From Candidatus Aenigmarchaeota archaeon CG_4_9_14_3_um_filter_37_18 (lineage in GTDB: Archaea > Aenigmatarchaeota > Aenigmatarchaeia > CG10238-14), in contig PFTQ01000044.1 of NCBI GenBank assembly GCA_002789635.1, positions 837 to 54,203 on the forward strand: 53,367 nt of DNA. Direction: 5' to 3'. Made by a program: the position numbers and the translations under genes. Positions 1 to 6,613 of this stretch are shown piece after piece. Position 1 is the first letter of the stretch. The number at the start of each line of letters is the position of its first letter. The notes beneath the pieces are model-generated. The model ran no database searches and had not been told where the DNA came from. It saw nothing but the letters and a program-made list of their open reading frames with translations.

Positions 1-129
1 TAGTTTTGTTTTTTCTATCAATTCTGTTACTGATAATTCTTTATCTCTCAATAAATTCAATATTTCCAACCTTGTTGAGTTTGAAAACACTTTACACATT
101 TCAGCATGGATTTTATATAATTCTTTCAT
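1..129 (-). CDS. ArsR-type HTH transcriptional regulator (partial, C-terminus off window)
   Basis: The 43 visible codons run off the left edge. The translation begins MKELYKIHAEMCKVFSNSTR and continues with LEILNLL and ELSVTELIEKT, the first helices of an ArsR-type winged helix (the typical 'F..L.n.tRl.Il..L' opening). The ATG at 129 lies about 27 bases downstream of a TATA-like box (153-162), so the mRNA is probably leaderless. A perfect palindrome at 136-155 sits between box and start and is a likely autoregulatory operator. Metal or redox ligands cannot be judged because the rest of the gene is outside. Confidence 0.75.
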   Translation of the reverse strand, partial: MKELYKIHAEMCKVFSNSTRLEILNLLRDKELSVTELIEKTKL

Positions 130-135
130 ATTAAT

Positions 136-155
136 ATATTAGAATAGTCTAATAT
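136..155. promoter_or_regulatory. Palindromic operator upstream of ArsR-type gene
   Basis: A perfect 8-bp inverted repeat, atattaga - atag - tctaatat, lies between the TATA box (153-162) and the ATG at 129 and overlaps the box edge. Position and symmetry suit a dimeric winged-helix repressor that blocks its own promoter. The binding protein is inferred from adjacency. Confidence 0.5.
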
Positions 156-162
156 TTAAATA
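153..162 (-). promoter_or_regulatory. Archaeal TATA box for the ArsR-type gene
   Basis: The sequence tatttaaata is centred about 27 bases upstream of the ATG at 129, the canonical archaeal box A distance for a leaderless transcript. Confidence 0.5.
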
Positions 163-191
163 CTTTTTGGTTATTAAATGGAAATCCCCCT

Positions 192-214
192 CTTCTTTTT
201 TCAGAAAAAAGAAG
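192..214. repeat. Perfect hairpin in gene-poor spacer
   Basis: Ten-base arms cttctttttt and aaaaaagaag flank a 3-base loop (cag). A second small hairpin, ttcgga-cttcg-tccgaa, lies at 272-288. The stretch 130-366 has no convincing gene: a 67-codon open frame at 167-370 has biased composition and no start signal. The hairpins may be a transcription end or an extragenic repeat element. Confidence 0.4.
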
Positions 215-366
215 CAAAAAATGGCGGCGGAAACCCCCATAAAAAACTATAGACACGACGACTTTAATTTTTTCGGACTTCGTCCGAACGTTGCACTAAA
301 AATCAAGTCTTCCTGTTGGTCAGACGAGCATAACAGGGCTTTTATGTTCAATTCCGATTTTCCGCT

Positions 367-594
367 TTAACAAATTATCTCACAAGAAAATATAATTAGA
401 AATTCATCTTCATGTCTACCTTGCAAAATTTGCACATTTCTTACATCATAACCATATCTAGCTGCAAATGATTTCCTCACTTTTTCGGGTTCCTCAACAG
501 CTTTTATATATGTACGCCCAAAAAATACATTTCCACTCACTCCAAATGTAGGATCTCTATACGGACATAGACCGTCACTCAAACCATATGTCAT
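367..594 (-). CDS. Hypothetical protein, 75 aa
   Basis: I do not recognise this small protein. It begins MTYGLSDGLCPYRDPTFGVS, is mostly soluble, and has three Cys, two of them near the C-terminus (FSCEIIC). Support for a real gene is the TATA-like box atttaaat at 618-625, about 27 bases upstream of the ATG at 594, the same leaderless arrangement as neighbouring genes. It shares the minus strand with the ArsR-type gene but is separated from it by a non-coding stretch. Confidence 0.5.
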   Translation of the reverse strand: MTYGLSDGLCPYRDPTFGVSGNVFFGRTYIKAVEEPEKVRKSFAARYGYDVRNVQILQGRHEDEFLIIFSCEIIC

Positions 595-893
595 ATTTTA
601 GAATTATACAAAAAAACATTTAAATCTATTCATGGTGGAAAAATCGGGACTCTTCGCATTTTGCACTTCGTCAAAAAACTCGGTCTCGTTCGCGATTATA
701 ATTACTCTACTCACCAGACAAATATAACAGGAATTAAACGCAATTATTGTTGGTAAATCTATGGTTTTGAAAAACTATTAGATATGAGTAAGAAGTTGCA
801 AAAGGTTGATCCTAGGGAAGAAAAGAGTATATCATCATCCCAGTTGTAATTTGGCTGCAAAAATTTAAAAACATCTATAACTTAATTTTAAAC
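595..893. other. Gene-poor spacer
   Basis: Apart from the TATA box of the 75-aa gene (618-625) I see no credible gene. A 22-codon frame at 784-849 (MSKKLQKVDPREEKS...) is too short to support. A stretch near 645-705 rich in ctcg/cttcg words resembles the composition near 270-295, hinting at a degenerate extragenic repeat. Confidence 0.35.
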
Positions 894-1493
894 ATGAATA
901 TAATCAGAAAAAAATACGATAAGAATTATTTTCAAAATATTTTTTATAAAGAAAATCCCAAATCTCAAAGAAAAAGAAACCAAATAAAAGAACTCCTTAA
1001 ATACAAAAATAATGGAAATCTATTGGAAGTTGGATGTGGTGTAGGGAACTTCTTGAAAGAGGCAGAAAAATATTTTAGGATTACCGGAGTCGATATTTCT
1101 GAATATGCTGTAAATGAAGCGAAAAAATCATTTAGAGGTAAAATAAGTGTAGGAAATATCGAAGAAATAAATTTGGAATCAAATCATTATGATGTTATTG
1201 TGGTATTCGATCTGCTAGAGCATCTCAAAAATCCAAGAAACACCATTGAAAAACTGTATAAATCTCTCAAAAAAGAAGGTATATTAATAGGATCGGTTCC
1301 AAACAATTTTGGATTTGTTGGGGTATTAGCAACACTATTTTTTAATGCAATGGATAAAACACATCGCTCAACATTTTCGCCTCATATTTGGCATGAATAT
1401 TTCATAGATATAGGTTTTGAGAATGTATTATTTTTTGGCGAAATTCAAATTATAAATAATCATTTTTACGTAAAAAATAAATTCTGGAGATAG
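894..1493 (+). CDS. Class I SAM-dependent methyltransferase
   Basis: This 199-aa protein belongs to the methyltransferase 11/23 type. Motif I is LLEVGCGVGNFL (about residues 43-54), followed by the acidic end of strand beta2 in ITGVDIS, and DVIVVFDLLEHLKNP as the post-motif region. The C-terminal part (GSVPNNFGFVG) resembles small-molecule or lipid/polysaccharide methyltransferases of the UbiG/Coq3 type, in which the substrate cannot be predicted. It stands alone on the plus strand with no operon partner, and low G+C spacers flank it. The SAM-binding fold is clear and the substrate is unknown. Confidence 0.85.
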   Translation: MNIIRKKYDKNYFQNIFYKENPKSQRKRNQIKELLKYKNNGNLLEVGCGVGNFLKEAEKYFRITGVDISEYAVNEAKKSFRGKISVGNIEEINLESNHYDVIVVFDLLEHLKNPRNTIEKLYKSLKKEGILIGSVPNNFGFVGVLATLFFNAMDKTHRSTFSPHIWHEYFIDIGFENVLFFGEIQIINNHFYVKNKFWR

Positions 1494-1687
1494 TTGTCTT
1501 TTAACCTGATGTTTATATGTAAAAAATAATTTCAGTATGAACTTCTCGTTCAATAAAATCAGTCAATCAAAGTTTGGAAGATATGAAACTGATAATATTC
1601 AATCTTGCTTACTTGACTAGATATTCATTCTGAAATTTCTGGTGAAGTTAAGCCTGAACAATCTTTTTTAAATCCAAAAATCAAGAA

Positions 1688-1960
1688 ATGAAAATGAAAG
1701 AAAAACATATAATAAGAGATTATTTAGCTCAATACAGAACTGACCTTGCAAACGAAAGAACATTATTAGCTTATTGGAGAACATCATTTTCATTGTTTGT
1801 ATTAGGGATATTTCTTGTAAAATTTTTACCTTCAGCCCATTTCATAATCTTTGGTGTTATAGCAATAGCATTAGGTGTGTTATTGTTTTTTTACGGGATT
1901 ATGAGATTTTTAGATTACAAAAAGAAAATAAACCATATATGGGATAATGGGTCGGATTAA
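1688..1960 (+). CDS. DUF202 (YidH-type) membrane protein
   Basis: A 90-aa protein with the DUF202 signature near the N-terminus (DYLAQYRTDLANERTLLAYW, then RTSFSLF), followed by two transmembrane helices (about 35-52 and 56-75) and a short charged tail. DUF202 proteins are small inner-membrane proteins of unknown function. An alternative start two codons downstream (MKEKH) is possible. A TATA-like tttttaaatcc about 20-25 bases upstream supports a leaderless mRNA. The gene converges on aIF1A with a 4-base overlap at the 3' ends. Confidence 0.85.
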   Translation: MKMKEKHIIRDYLAQYRTDLANERTLLAYWRTSFSLFVLGIFLVKFLPSAHFIIFGVIAIALGVLLFFYGIMRFLDYKKKINHIWDNGSD

Positions 1961-2286
1961 ATATTCTTCAAAAACCCTTTCCTTCTAATCCATTCGGCTT
2001 GTGTCGGAGTGTATCTCCACTTAACATCGCATCTCTCGTCGCTCTGGACTTTCCAAGGCTCTACAAGAATCAAGTCGCCGACACGTATCCATACACGCTT
2101 TCTAAGCTTGCCAGGAATCCTTGCCATTCTTTCCTTTCCGTCTTCACATTGCACACGAAGCTTGTCTGACCCCAACATCATCTCCACTAAAGCGTAAATC
2201 TGTCCTGGTTCTGGCCTCTTGGTTCTGCCTATTTCTTCTTCTGGTGTCAATTGCGGCCTCTTATATGCTATGATATCACCAAACAT
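1957..2286 (-). CDS. eif1A: Translation initiation factor aIF-1A
   Basis: This 109-aa protein matches archaeal/eukaryotic (e)IF1A: a short basic N-terminus and then the S1-type OB fold (GQIYALVEMMLGSDKLRVQC, then EDGKERMARIPGKLRKRVWI and RVGDLILVEPW). It binds the A site of the small ribosomal subunit during initiation. Length and sequence are typical. It is transcribed divergently from trm56 with a 46-base shared promoter region. Confidence 0.95.
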   Translation of the reverse strand: MFGDIIAYKRPQLTPEEEIGRTKRPEPGQIYALVEMMLGSDKLRVQCEDGKERMARIPGKLRKRVWIRVGDLILVEPWKVQSDERCDVKWRYTPTQAEWIRRKGFLKNI

Positions 2287-2332
2287 TCCTTAGATTAGTA
2301 GATTTATAACTGTTTAGGGCTTAAATAGTAGT
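2287..2332. promoter_or_regulatory. Divergent promoter region, aIF1A / Trm56
   Basis: This 46-base AT-rich gap separates two start codons. On the plus strand gatttataac (about 2299-2308) lies 25-30 bases before the Trm56 ATG. On the minus strand ctatttaagc (about 2318-2327) lies 30-35 bases before the aIF1A ATG. The two promoters therefore interleave. The assignments rest on spacing only. Confidence 0.4.
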
Positions 2333-2857
2333 ATGCCTGTTTGGATTCTGCGATTAGGGCATAGGTTGCCCAGGGATGAAAGGATATCCACGCATTGCGG
2401 TTTAGTTGCAAGAGCTTTTGGGTCTGAAGGTATTATCTTCTCCGGGCAAGAGGATAAAGGCCTGCTGGAATCTATCCAAAGAATAACTAATAAATGGGGT
2501 GGATTATTTGAGGTTAGATATGAAAAGAATTGGAAAAATGTTATAAAGAATTTTAAATCCCAAGGCTACTATACTGTTCTTCTGACAATGTATGGAATCA
2601 ACCTTCCTGATATTATAGATAAAGTCAGAAAGAAGGTTAATCTTCTTGTAATTGTTGGGAGTGAAAAGGTTCCTGGCGATGTATATGGCTTATGTGATGC
2701 CCAAGTTGCTGTTGGAAATCAGCCGCACTCTGAAATTGCTGCTCTTGCTATATTTTTAGACAGATATTTCAAAGGAGAATGCCTGAATAAAGAATTTTCC
2801 GGGAAGATTAAGGTTATGCCGCAGCTGAAAGGCAAAAAAATAATCAATTCAACATAG
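2333..2857 (+). CDS. trm56: tRNA (cytidine(56)-2'-O)-methyltransferase, aTrm56
   Basis: A 174-aa archaeal SPOUT-class methyltransferase that 2'-O-methylates C56 in the T-loop of tRNAs. Diagnostic segments are VWILRLGHRLPRDERISTHC at the N-terminus, LLTMYGINLPD in the middle, and the knotted SAM-binding end LLVIVGSEKVPGDVYGLCD and VAVGNQPHSEIAALAIFLDR. Length is typical. The last 14 bases overlap the end of the convergent small membrane gene at 2844-3062. Confidence 0.93.
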   Translation: MPVWILRLGHRLPRDERISTHCGLVARAFGSEGIIFSGQEDKGLLESIQRITNKWGGLFEVRYEKNWKNVIKNFKSQGYYTVLLTMYGINLPDIIDKVRKKVNLLVIVGSEKVPGDVYGLCDAQVAVGNQPHSEIAALAIFLDRYFKGECLNKEFSGKIKVMPQLKGKKIINST

Positions 2858-3062
2858 GTGTTAAGTCGCTCCACCAGCATTTTCCATGATCAACAAGCTT
2901 TTGGACCATAGGATGACTGCATAATCTATAAGGAACATTTCTCCCGCTATTGCATTCTTTCAAACAATCAATATACGACCATTCAGCCGAATTAAACAAA
3001 AAAATAAGGAGAATAAAAAATAGCGTTAAAGCAACAGCTATAATGATTTTGTTGATTTTTAT
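2844..3062 (-). CDS. Small membrane-anchored Cys protein, about 70 aa (start uncertain)
   Basis: This open frame encodes a hydrophobic N-terminal helix (NKIIIAVALTLFFILLIFLF), a short exterior part with four Cys, and a Trp-Trp pair (CWWSDL). There is an AAGGTGG Shine-Dalgarno-like motif directly upstream, but no ATG/GTG/TTG near the N-terminus in frame. The first codons after the upstream stop are ATA AAA ATC, so the start is a rare codon (ATA/ATC/ATT) or an internal TTG that would truncate the helix. The protein-like hydrophobicity argues that it is or was a gene. Function unknown. Confidence 0.4.
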   Translation of the reverse strand: MKINKIIIAVALTLFFILLIFLFNSAEWSYIDCLKECNSGRNVPYRLCSHPMVQKLVDHGKCWWSDLTPMLN

Positions 3063-3102
3063 CCACCTTCAGTAAAAATTCAAAAATAAAAAATAAAAAT
3101 CA

Positions 3103-3336
3103 CTACTTCCTTCTGCCGCGAGCCATTTTAGCCCTAGCTGCGTTACCTTGCTTGTCGATAAAGTATAGGTAACCTTTTTCTCTCTTTATTCCGCAATTGT
3201 GCAGGACATCTTGTTTTTTATCTACTTTCTGGCCTTTTCTTGCCATTTTACATCTGGCCGCATTTCCTTTCTTGTCGATAAAATACAAGTAGCCTTTTTC
3301 TCTCTTTATTCCGCATTTGCATAAAACTTCTGCCAT
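3103..3336 (-). CDS. Small tandem-repeat protein (CGIKREKGYLYFIDK unit twice)
   Basis: A 77-aa basic protein made of two near-identical units of about 30 residues joined by a lysine-rich linker. Each unit reads C-G-I-K-R-E-K-G-Y-L-Y-F-I-D-K-x-G-N-A-A-R-x-K-M-A-R. The second ends in the basic tail GRRK. From memory, single-unit small proteins with GYLYFIDK..G...R..MARG occur in DPANN-type archaea, so this is probably a duplicated form. The basic composition suggests nucleic-acid contact, an inference. An AATGAGGTGTAAAT stretch before the ATG at 3336 provides a Shine-Dalgarno. Confidence 0.75.
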   Translation of the reverse strand: MAEVLCKCGIKREKGYLYFIDKKGNAARCKMARKGQKVDKKQDVLHNCGIKREKGYLYFIDKQGNAARAKMARGRRK

Positions 3337-3416
3337 ATTTACACCTCATTAAAAGGCTTACTATCAGATATTATGATGTTTTTTTTATTTATATCAGTGT
3401 TTTATTGATAATAGGG

Positions 3417-4169
3417 TTATTTTATCTCTAATTGTTTGATTTCCAATGAACAAATGTTATTTTCGCATTTTATTGTGTATTCAGGGCACATCATGGTACA
3501 TACCTGATGCAAGCCTTTTGAATAATCTTTATTTATAGCTTCTATGCCGCAGCAGTTGTCTGTGCTTTGTATGGTGCATTCGCTGTCATCCTCACAAAAC
3601 TTTTCAAATATCTTCGGGGCGCATCCAATATATCCTCCCCATGCATGATCAACCAAATCCTTGCCGCCAATCTCAGCGCATTTTTCCTTAGAATTTATAT
3701 TCTCAAAAGCTATCCAAACTCCCCCATAATCTGGGCAGACATCAGAACAGAAATAACCCTCAATAAGCTTTAATCCATTTTTTGAATATAGTCCTAGAGT
3801 TTTCGGATAATCTTTTGGATCAATATTTTTGTTGTCTGGATAAGTGTTGATTTTTCTCAAATTTTTTAATTCATTTACTATATCATCGTCTGTAAGGATT
3901 CTATTGTTCCATTCTACCTGGCATTTTCCATTTACACAGGCACATGAGCCTTGGCCGCAGTCCATAGTTTCCCCTCGACATTCCAGTGTACAGGGAACTT
4001 TTTCGCAGTTAGGTCTTTGGCTTAAAGGAACACAACTAGTTGGATGGCAGCATTGAGCAGGAACGCAATCATTATCTGTTTGACATTTATTGAGTATTTG
4101 AGGGTTTTGAATACATCCACTAACCAAAATAAGACCAATTAGAAACAATGCAAATAATATTGTTTTCAT
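3417..4169 (-). CDS. Cys-rich secreted lipoprotein, about 250 aa
   Basis: The start at 4169 (MKTILFALFLIGLILVSGCIQ) has a GGTGA Shine-Dalgarno at good spacing and gives a signal peptide with a lipobox (LVSGC). A frame extending 17 codons upstream would bury that signal. The mature part has an N-terminal Cys-rich module (NKCQTDNDCVPAQCCHPTSC, an EB/whey-acidic-like pattern), a middle domain (GLYSKNGLKLIEGYFCSDVC) and a second Cys module near the end (DDSECTIQSTDNCCGIEAIN). It is the last gene of a three-gene minus-strand operon, with a 4-base ATGA overlap to the upstream membrane gene. Likely cell-surface; function unknown. Confidence 0.75.
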   Translation of the reverse strand: MKTILFALFLIGLILVSGCIQNPQILNKCQTDNDCVPAQCCHPTSCVPLSQRPNCEKVPCTLECRGETMDCGQGSCACVNGKCQVEWNNRILTDDDIVNELKNLRKINTYPDNKNIDPKDYPKTLGLYSKNGLKLIEGYFCSDVCPDYGGVWIAFENINSKEKCAEIGGKDLVDHAWGGYIGCAPKIFEKFCEDDSECTIQSTDNCCGIEAINKDYSKGLHQVCTMMCPEYTIKCENNICSLEIKQLEIK

Positions 4170-4465
4170 CTTTTCACCTTTTTGTAGACCCAAAATATTA
4201 AACAAGCGATTAAGTACCAAAATACTACATCAACTATAAAATTAAAAATAAGGAATTTCGGTGGAATAACAACAGTTGCACATAAAACCCATGGTGGGCA
4301 TAGATATAACTCATAAAAAATTAAGGGAAAACCTAACTCGTTTGGTATTCTTAGACCTCCTTCAAAAATAATATAATTCCTAAAACTTGGTATTAAGGAA
4401 CTTAATAAAAATAATACCAGAAATAAAAAAATTATTTTAGGGTTGAAAAATTTTTTCCATTTCAT
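4166..4465 (-). CDS. Hypothetical membrane protein, 99 aa
   Basis: An unrecognised protein with an N-terminal helix (KIIFLFLVLFLLSSLIPSF) and a C-terminal helix (FIVDVVFWYLIACLIFWVY) around a Cys-containing exterior loop. It starts directly after the HTH gene and overlaps the lipoprotein gene by 4 bases, so the three are probably co-transcribed and translationally coupled. Confidence 0.65.
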   Translation of the reverse strand: MKWKKFFNPKIIFLFLVLFLLSSLIPSFRNYIIFEGGLRIPNELGFPLIFYELYLCPPWVLCATVVIPPKFLIFNFIVDVVFWYLIACLIFWVYKKVKR

Positions 4466-4999
4466 TTATATCTCCCAATTCTTCTTCCTCTTCATCATAA
4501 TTAACACAAATATTCCAATTAAAGCTATCACAAACAACCCAATCGATAAATACAGAAACCATGGAGTTGCAGAAATCATAGCATCAGCGTTCCCTCCTCC
4601 TACGTTAGTCACTAATTCTGGCGCTTCAAGGGTTTTATCATTTATAGCCATCCTATAAGATGGCTGTGTCAAGTATCCTATCATCGAGAATACCCCGCCG
4701 ATTATCGACAAAAATACTGTTGATAAAATTATAACCAGCCTCTGGTCTTTCTTTGAAACATATGATTCCCCTTTTTTTGTTAATGAATAGAACACCCATT
4801 TATATCCAGGCCTTTCAATCTTCTCGACTAAGCCTGCGTTGATCAGCTTCTCCAAATGTTCGACTATCGTGGATTTGCTTTTGTCCAGCATTCTGCTTAG
4901 GTCGGATGGCGTTCTGTCCCCTTCAGACAATATCTTAACTATTTCTCTCCTTGTATCCGAGACAAGGGATTTCAGGACTTCTTCATCCTCATTTAACAT
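4466..4999 (-). CDS. Membrane-anchored ArsR-type winged-helix regulator
   Basis: Residues 1-75 are a winged helix-turn-helix: LKSLVSDTRREIVKILSEGD, LSRMLDKSKSTIVEHLEKLI and AGLVEKIE..GYKWVFYSLT. It is followed by two transmembrane helices (LVIILSTVFLSIIGGVFSM and WFLYLSIGLFVIALIGIFVL) separated by an exterior loop, and a short Lys-rich C-terminus. A membrane-tethered regulator with an outside loop suggests direct signal sensing across the membrane. It heads an operon with a small membrane protein and a Cys-rich lipoprotein, which may be its sensory partners (inference). Confidence 0.8.
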   Translation of the reverse strand: MLNEDEEVLKSLVSDTRREIVKILSEGDRTPSDLSRMLDKSKSTIVEHLEKLINAGLVEKIERPGYKWVFYSLTKKGESYVSKKDQRLVIILSTVFLSIIGGVFSMIGYLTQPSYRMAINDKTLEAPELVTNVGGGNADAMISATPWFLYLSIGLFVIALIGIFVLIMMKRKKNWEI

Positions 5000-5062
5000 A
5001 CATAATACTTGCCAGTTGGGCTTAAAATTCCTTACTATTATGTTAGGAACAGACCAAACGAT

Positions 5063-5986
5063 CTATTTCTTGAGTAAAACTACCCTGCTAGGCTTAAAAA
5101 CATCCTTTATTCTAAAAGAAGAGTGTTTCTCTATTTCCTTAGAAAACTCGATTATATCTTCATGATAGGGCATCGCGTCCATCGGCAGCCTTTTTTGGGA
5201 TTCCCCGACATGAACATATCCCTTTGCTTCAACAAAATCTGGGTTTGCTTTCTCGATCAGTTTGGCGTATTCCTCTGGCTCAACCATATTTAATCCTTTT
5301 ACTAGAGTTAACCTAATGACTTTCCTGCAATCAAATGAGTCGATCAGCTCTAAAGTTTCCATGATTTTATCCCACAACTTTGGAGTGGATGGCTGACATA
5401 ATTTCTTGTAAGTTTCTTTATTCGGCGCTGGCAGTGTGACGTAGAGTTGGAATGGTTTTGTATTCAAGGATTGCAATCTATCCGGTAAAGTCCCATTTGT
5501 GACTAGAAAAGAAATTATATTCATCCTCTTGGCTTCTTGAATTAATTCATCCAATTTAGGATACATCGTTGGTTCTCCAGTTAGGCTTATAGCCATCATA
5601 TTCGGTTTTAAGGCTTCTTCCCACTTTCTCTTGTCAACTCGTTCAAAACCTTTAAACCCTGTCAATAATGATTTTCTTTGTTCTATGCATTTCTCTAGAA
5701 TATCTTTAGGTTCATCCAAGACTAAACCTTCAAAAGATTCCTTCCAAGAAAACCCTCTATCTCCTGAATGTAGACGCCAGCAGAACAAGCATCTGTGATT
5801 GCAAACTAAAGATGGCGACATCTGCATGCATCTATGGCTCTTGACAGGCGGGTACCATTTCTCCTTGTAGCATACCTTACCCTCAACTAGACTCTTCTTT
5901 GTCCATCTGCATATCTTAACTACGCTGTGATTCCCGGAAAACCTATACTGCTGCTTCTCAAGCAATTTCTTGAGATTTTCATCCAT
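5063..5986 (-). CDS. taw1: tRNA 4-demethylwyosine synthase (Taw1/TYW1)
   Basis: A radical SAM enzyme that condenses pyruvate with N1-methylguanosine-37 of tRNA-Phe, the second step of wyosine synthesis. The CxxxCxxC cluster motif is in LVCNHRCLFCW, preceded by the family segment KSHRCMQMSPSL. MAISLTGEPTMYP and LVTNGTLP are also typical. The start at 5986 (MDENLKKLLEKQQYRFSG) is chosen over a frame 42 codons longer, because upstream residues are unrelated and overlap the neighbouring gene. The flavodoxin domain of eukaryotic TYW1 is absent, as usual in archaea. A Trm5-like m1G37 methyltransferase is at 36274. Confidence 0.93.
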   Translation of the reverse strand: MDENLKKLLEKQQYRFSGNHSVVKICRWTKKSLVEGKVCYKEKWYPPVKSHRCMQMSPSLVCNHRCLFCWRLHSGDRGFSWKESFEGLVLDEPKDILEKCIEQRKSLLTGFKGFERVDKRKWEEALKPNMMAISLTGEPTMYPKLDELIQEAKRMNIISFLVTNGTLPDRLQSLNTKPFQLYVTLPAPNKETYKKLCQPSTPKLWDKIMETLELIDSFDCRKVIRLTLVKGLNMVEPEEYAKLIEKANPDFVEAKGYVHVGESQKRLPMDAMPYHEDIIEFSKEIEKHSSFRIKDVFKPSRVVLLKK

Positions 5987-6023
5987 ATAATCAAAACTAG
6001 TGGATATTAGAAATATAAATAAA

Positions 6024-6449
6024 CTAAACTTTAATCTTGATTTCAGTCTCTTCAATCCCGCAATAGGATTTGGCAAAAACAGCAACAGTATAATTTCCTT
6101 CTGAGCCAACAATTGGGCTCATGTAAACAAATATTTCTTCAGATTTTCCCTGCCCTAGATCCATCTTTAATGGTCTAGTTGCAATCCAGTCAGGGCCCTT
6201 AAATCCAATATCAAATGTGTCCTCAAACCCATTATTTGTGATGTTTACCCTGATTAATTTTCCATACCCTACCTCTAATTCAGCAGAATAGGATTCTGGC
6301 TTCAAATCAACAGAAAAATGCTTGCAGTATTCTGGATCCCTGTAGATGGTGGCTGATAAGTTATTGTAAACTATCCACCCAACTAACCCAATGAGCATCA
6401 GCAAAGCTGCTAATGTAAGAACAAATGCCAAAAGACTGTTTGTTTTCAT
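6024..6449 (-). CDS. Membrane-anchored Ig-like (NEW3/CARDB-type) domain protein
   Basis: A 141-aa protein with an N-terminal signal-anchor helix (LLAFVLTLAALLMLIGLVGWIV) and one extracellular beta-sandwich of the NEW3/CARDB type. The pattern VNITNNGFEDTFDIGFKGPD, then LGQGKSEEIFVYMSP, repeats the motifs of the large neighbour at 6614-8134 (SQTIFVYYSP). Two Cys could form a disulfide. It is the third gene of a tight minus-strand operon (2-base gap to the 53-aa gene). Probably a cell-surface accessory protein. Confidence 0.7.
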   Translation of the reverse strand: MKTNSLLAFVLTLAALLMLIGLVGWIVYNNLSATIYRDPEYCKHFSVDLKPESYSAELEVGYGKLIRVNITNNGFEDTFDIGFKGPDWIATRPLKMDLGQGKSEEIFVYMSPIVGSEGNYTVAVFAKSYCGIEETEIKIKV

Positions 6450-6450
6450 C

Positions 6451-6612
6451 TTATCCCCGGAGCAGTTTAACTATTACGTAGATGAGATCAACTACCCCCA
6501 CTAGAAGACCTGTGTAAACGATAAACCTGCCTAAATCTGACTTAATCTTTGCTTCCAAAGCAACAGCCAAAAATACCAAAAAACTCGCAATTAACAACAC
6601 CATTTCTATCAT
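6451..6612 (-). CDS. Small two-helix membrane protein, 53 aa
   Basis: It begins MIEMVLLIASFLVFLAVALE, has a cytoplasmic-type polar turn (AKIKSDLGR), then a second helix (FIVYTGLLVGVVDLIYVIV) and ends KLLRG. The ATG lies one base after the upstream gene's stop with a GAGGGG Shine-Dalgarno, and the stop lies one base before the next ATG. Gene-dense placement and the regular helix pattern support a real gene, probably an accessory of the Ig-like surface proteins. Confidence 0.6.
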   Translation of the reverse strand: MIEMVLLIASFLVFLAVALEAKIKSDLGRFIVYTGLLVGVVDLIYVIVKLLRG

Positions 6613-6613
6613 T

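Noticed and set aside
167..370. 67-codon open frame on the plus strand
   Set aside because: Covers hairpins, has a biased composition with no start signal and no protein-like pattern.
784..849. 22-codon frame MSKKLQKVDPREE...
   Set aside because: Too short and isolated, with no ribosome site or TATA box at proper distance.
1537..1620. 27-residue frame MNFSFNKISQSKFGRYETDN...
   Set aside because: Lies in an AT-rich spacer with no supporting signal; may be a fragment of a decayed gene but cannot be shown.
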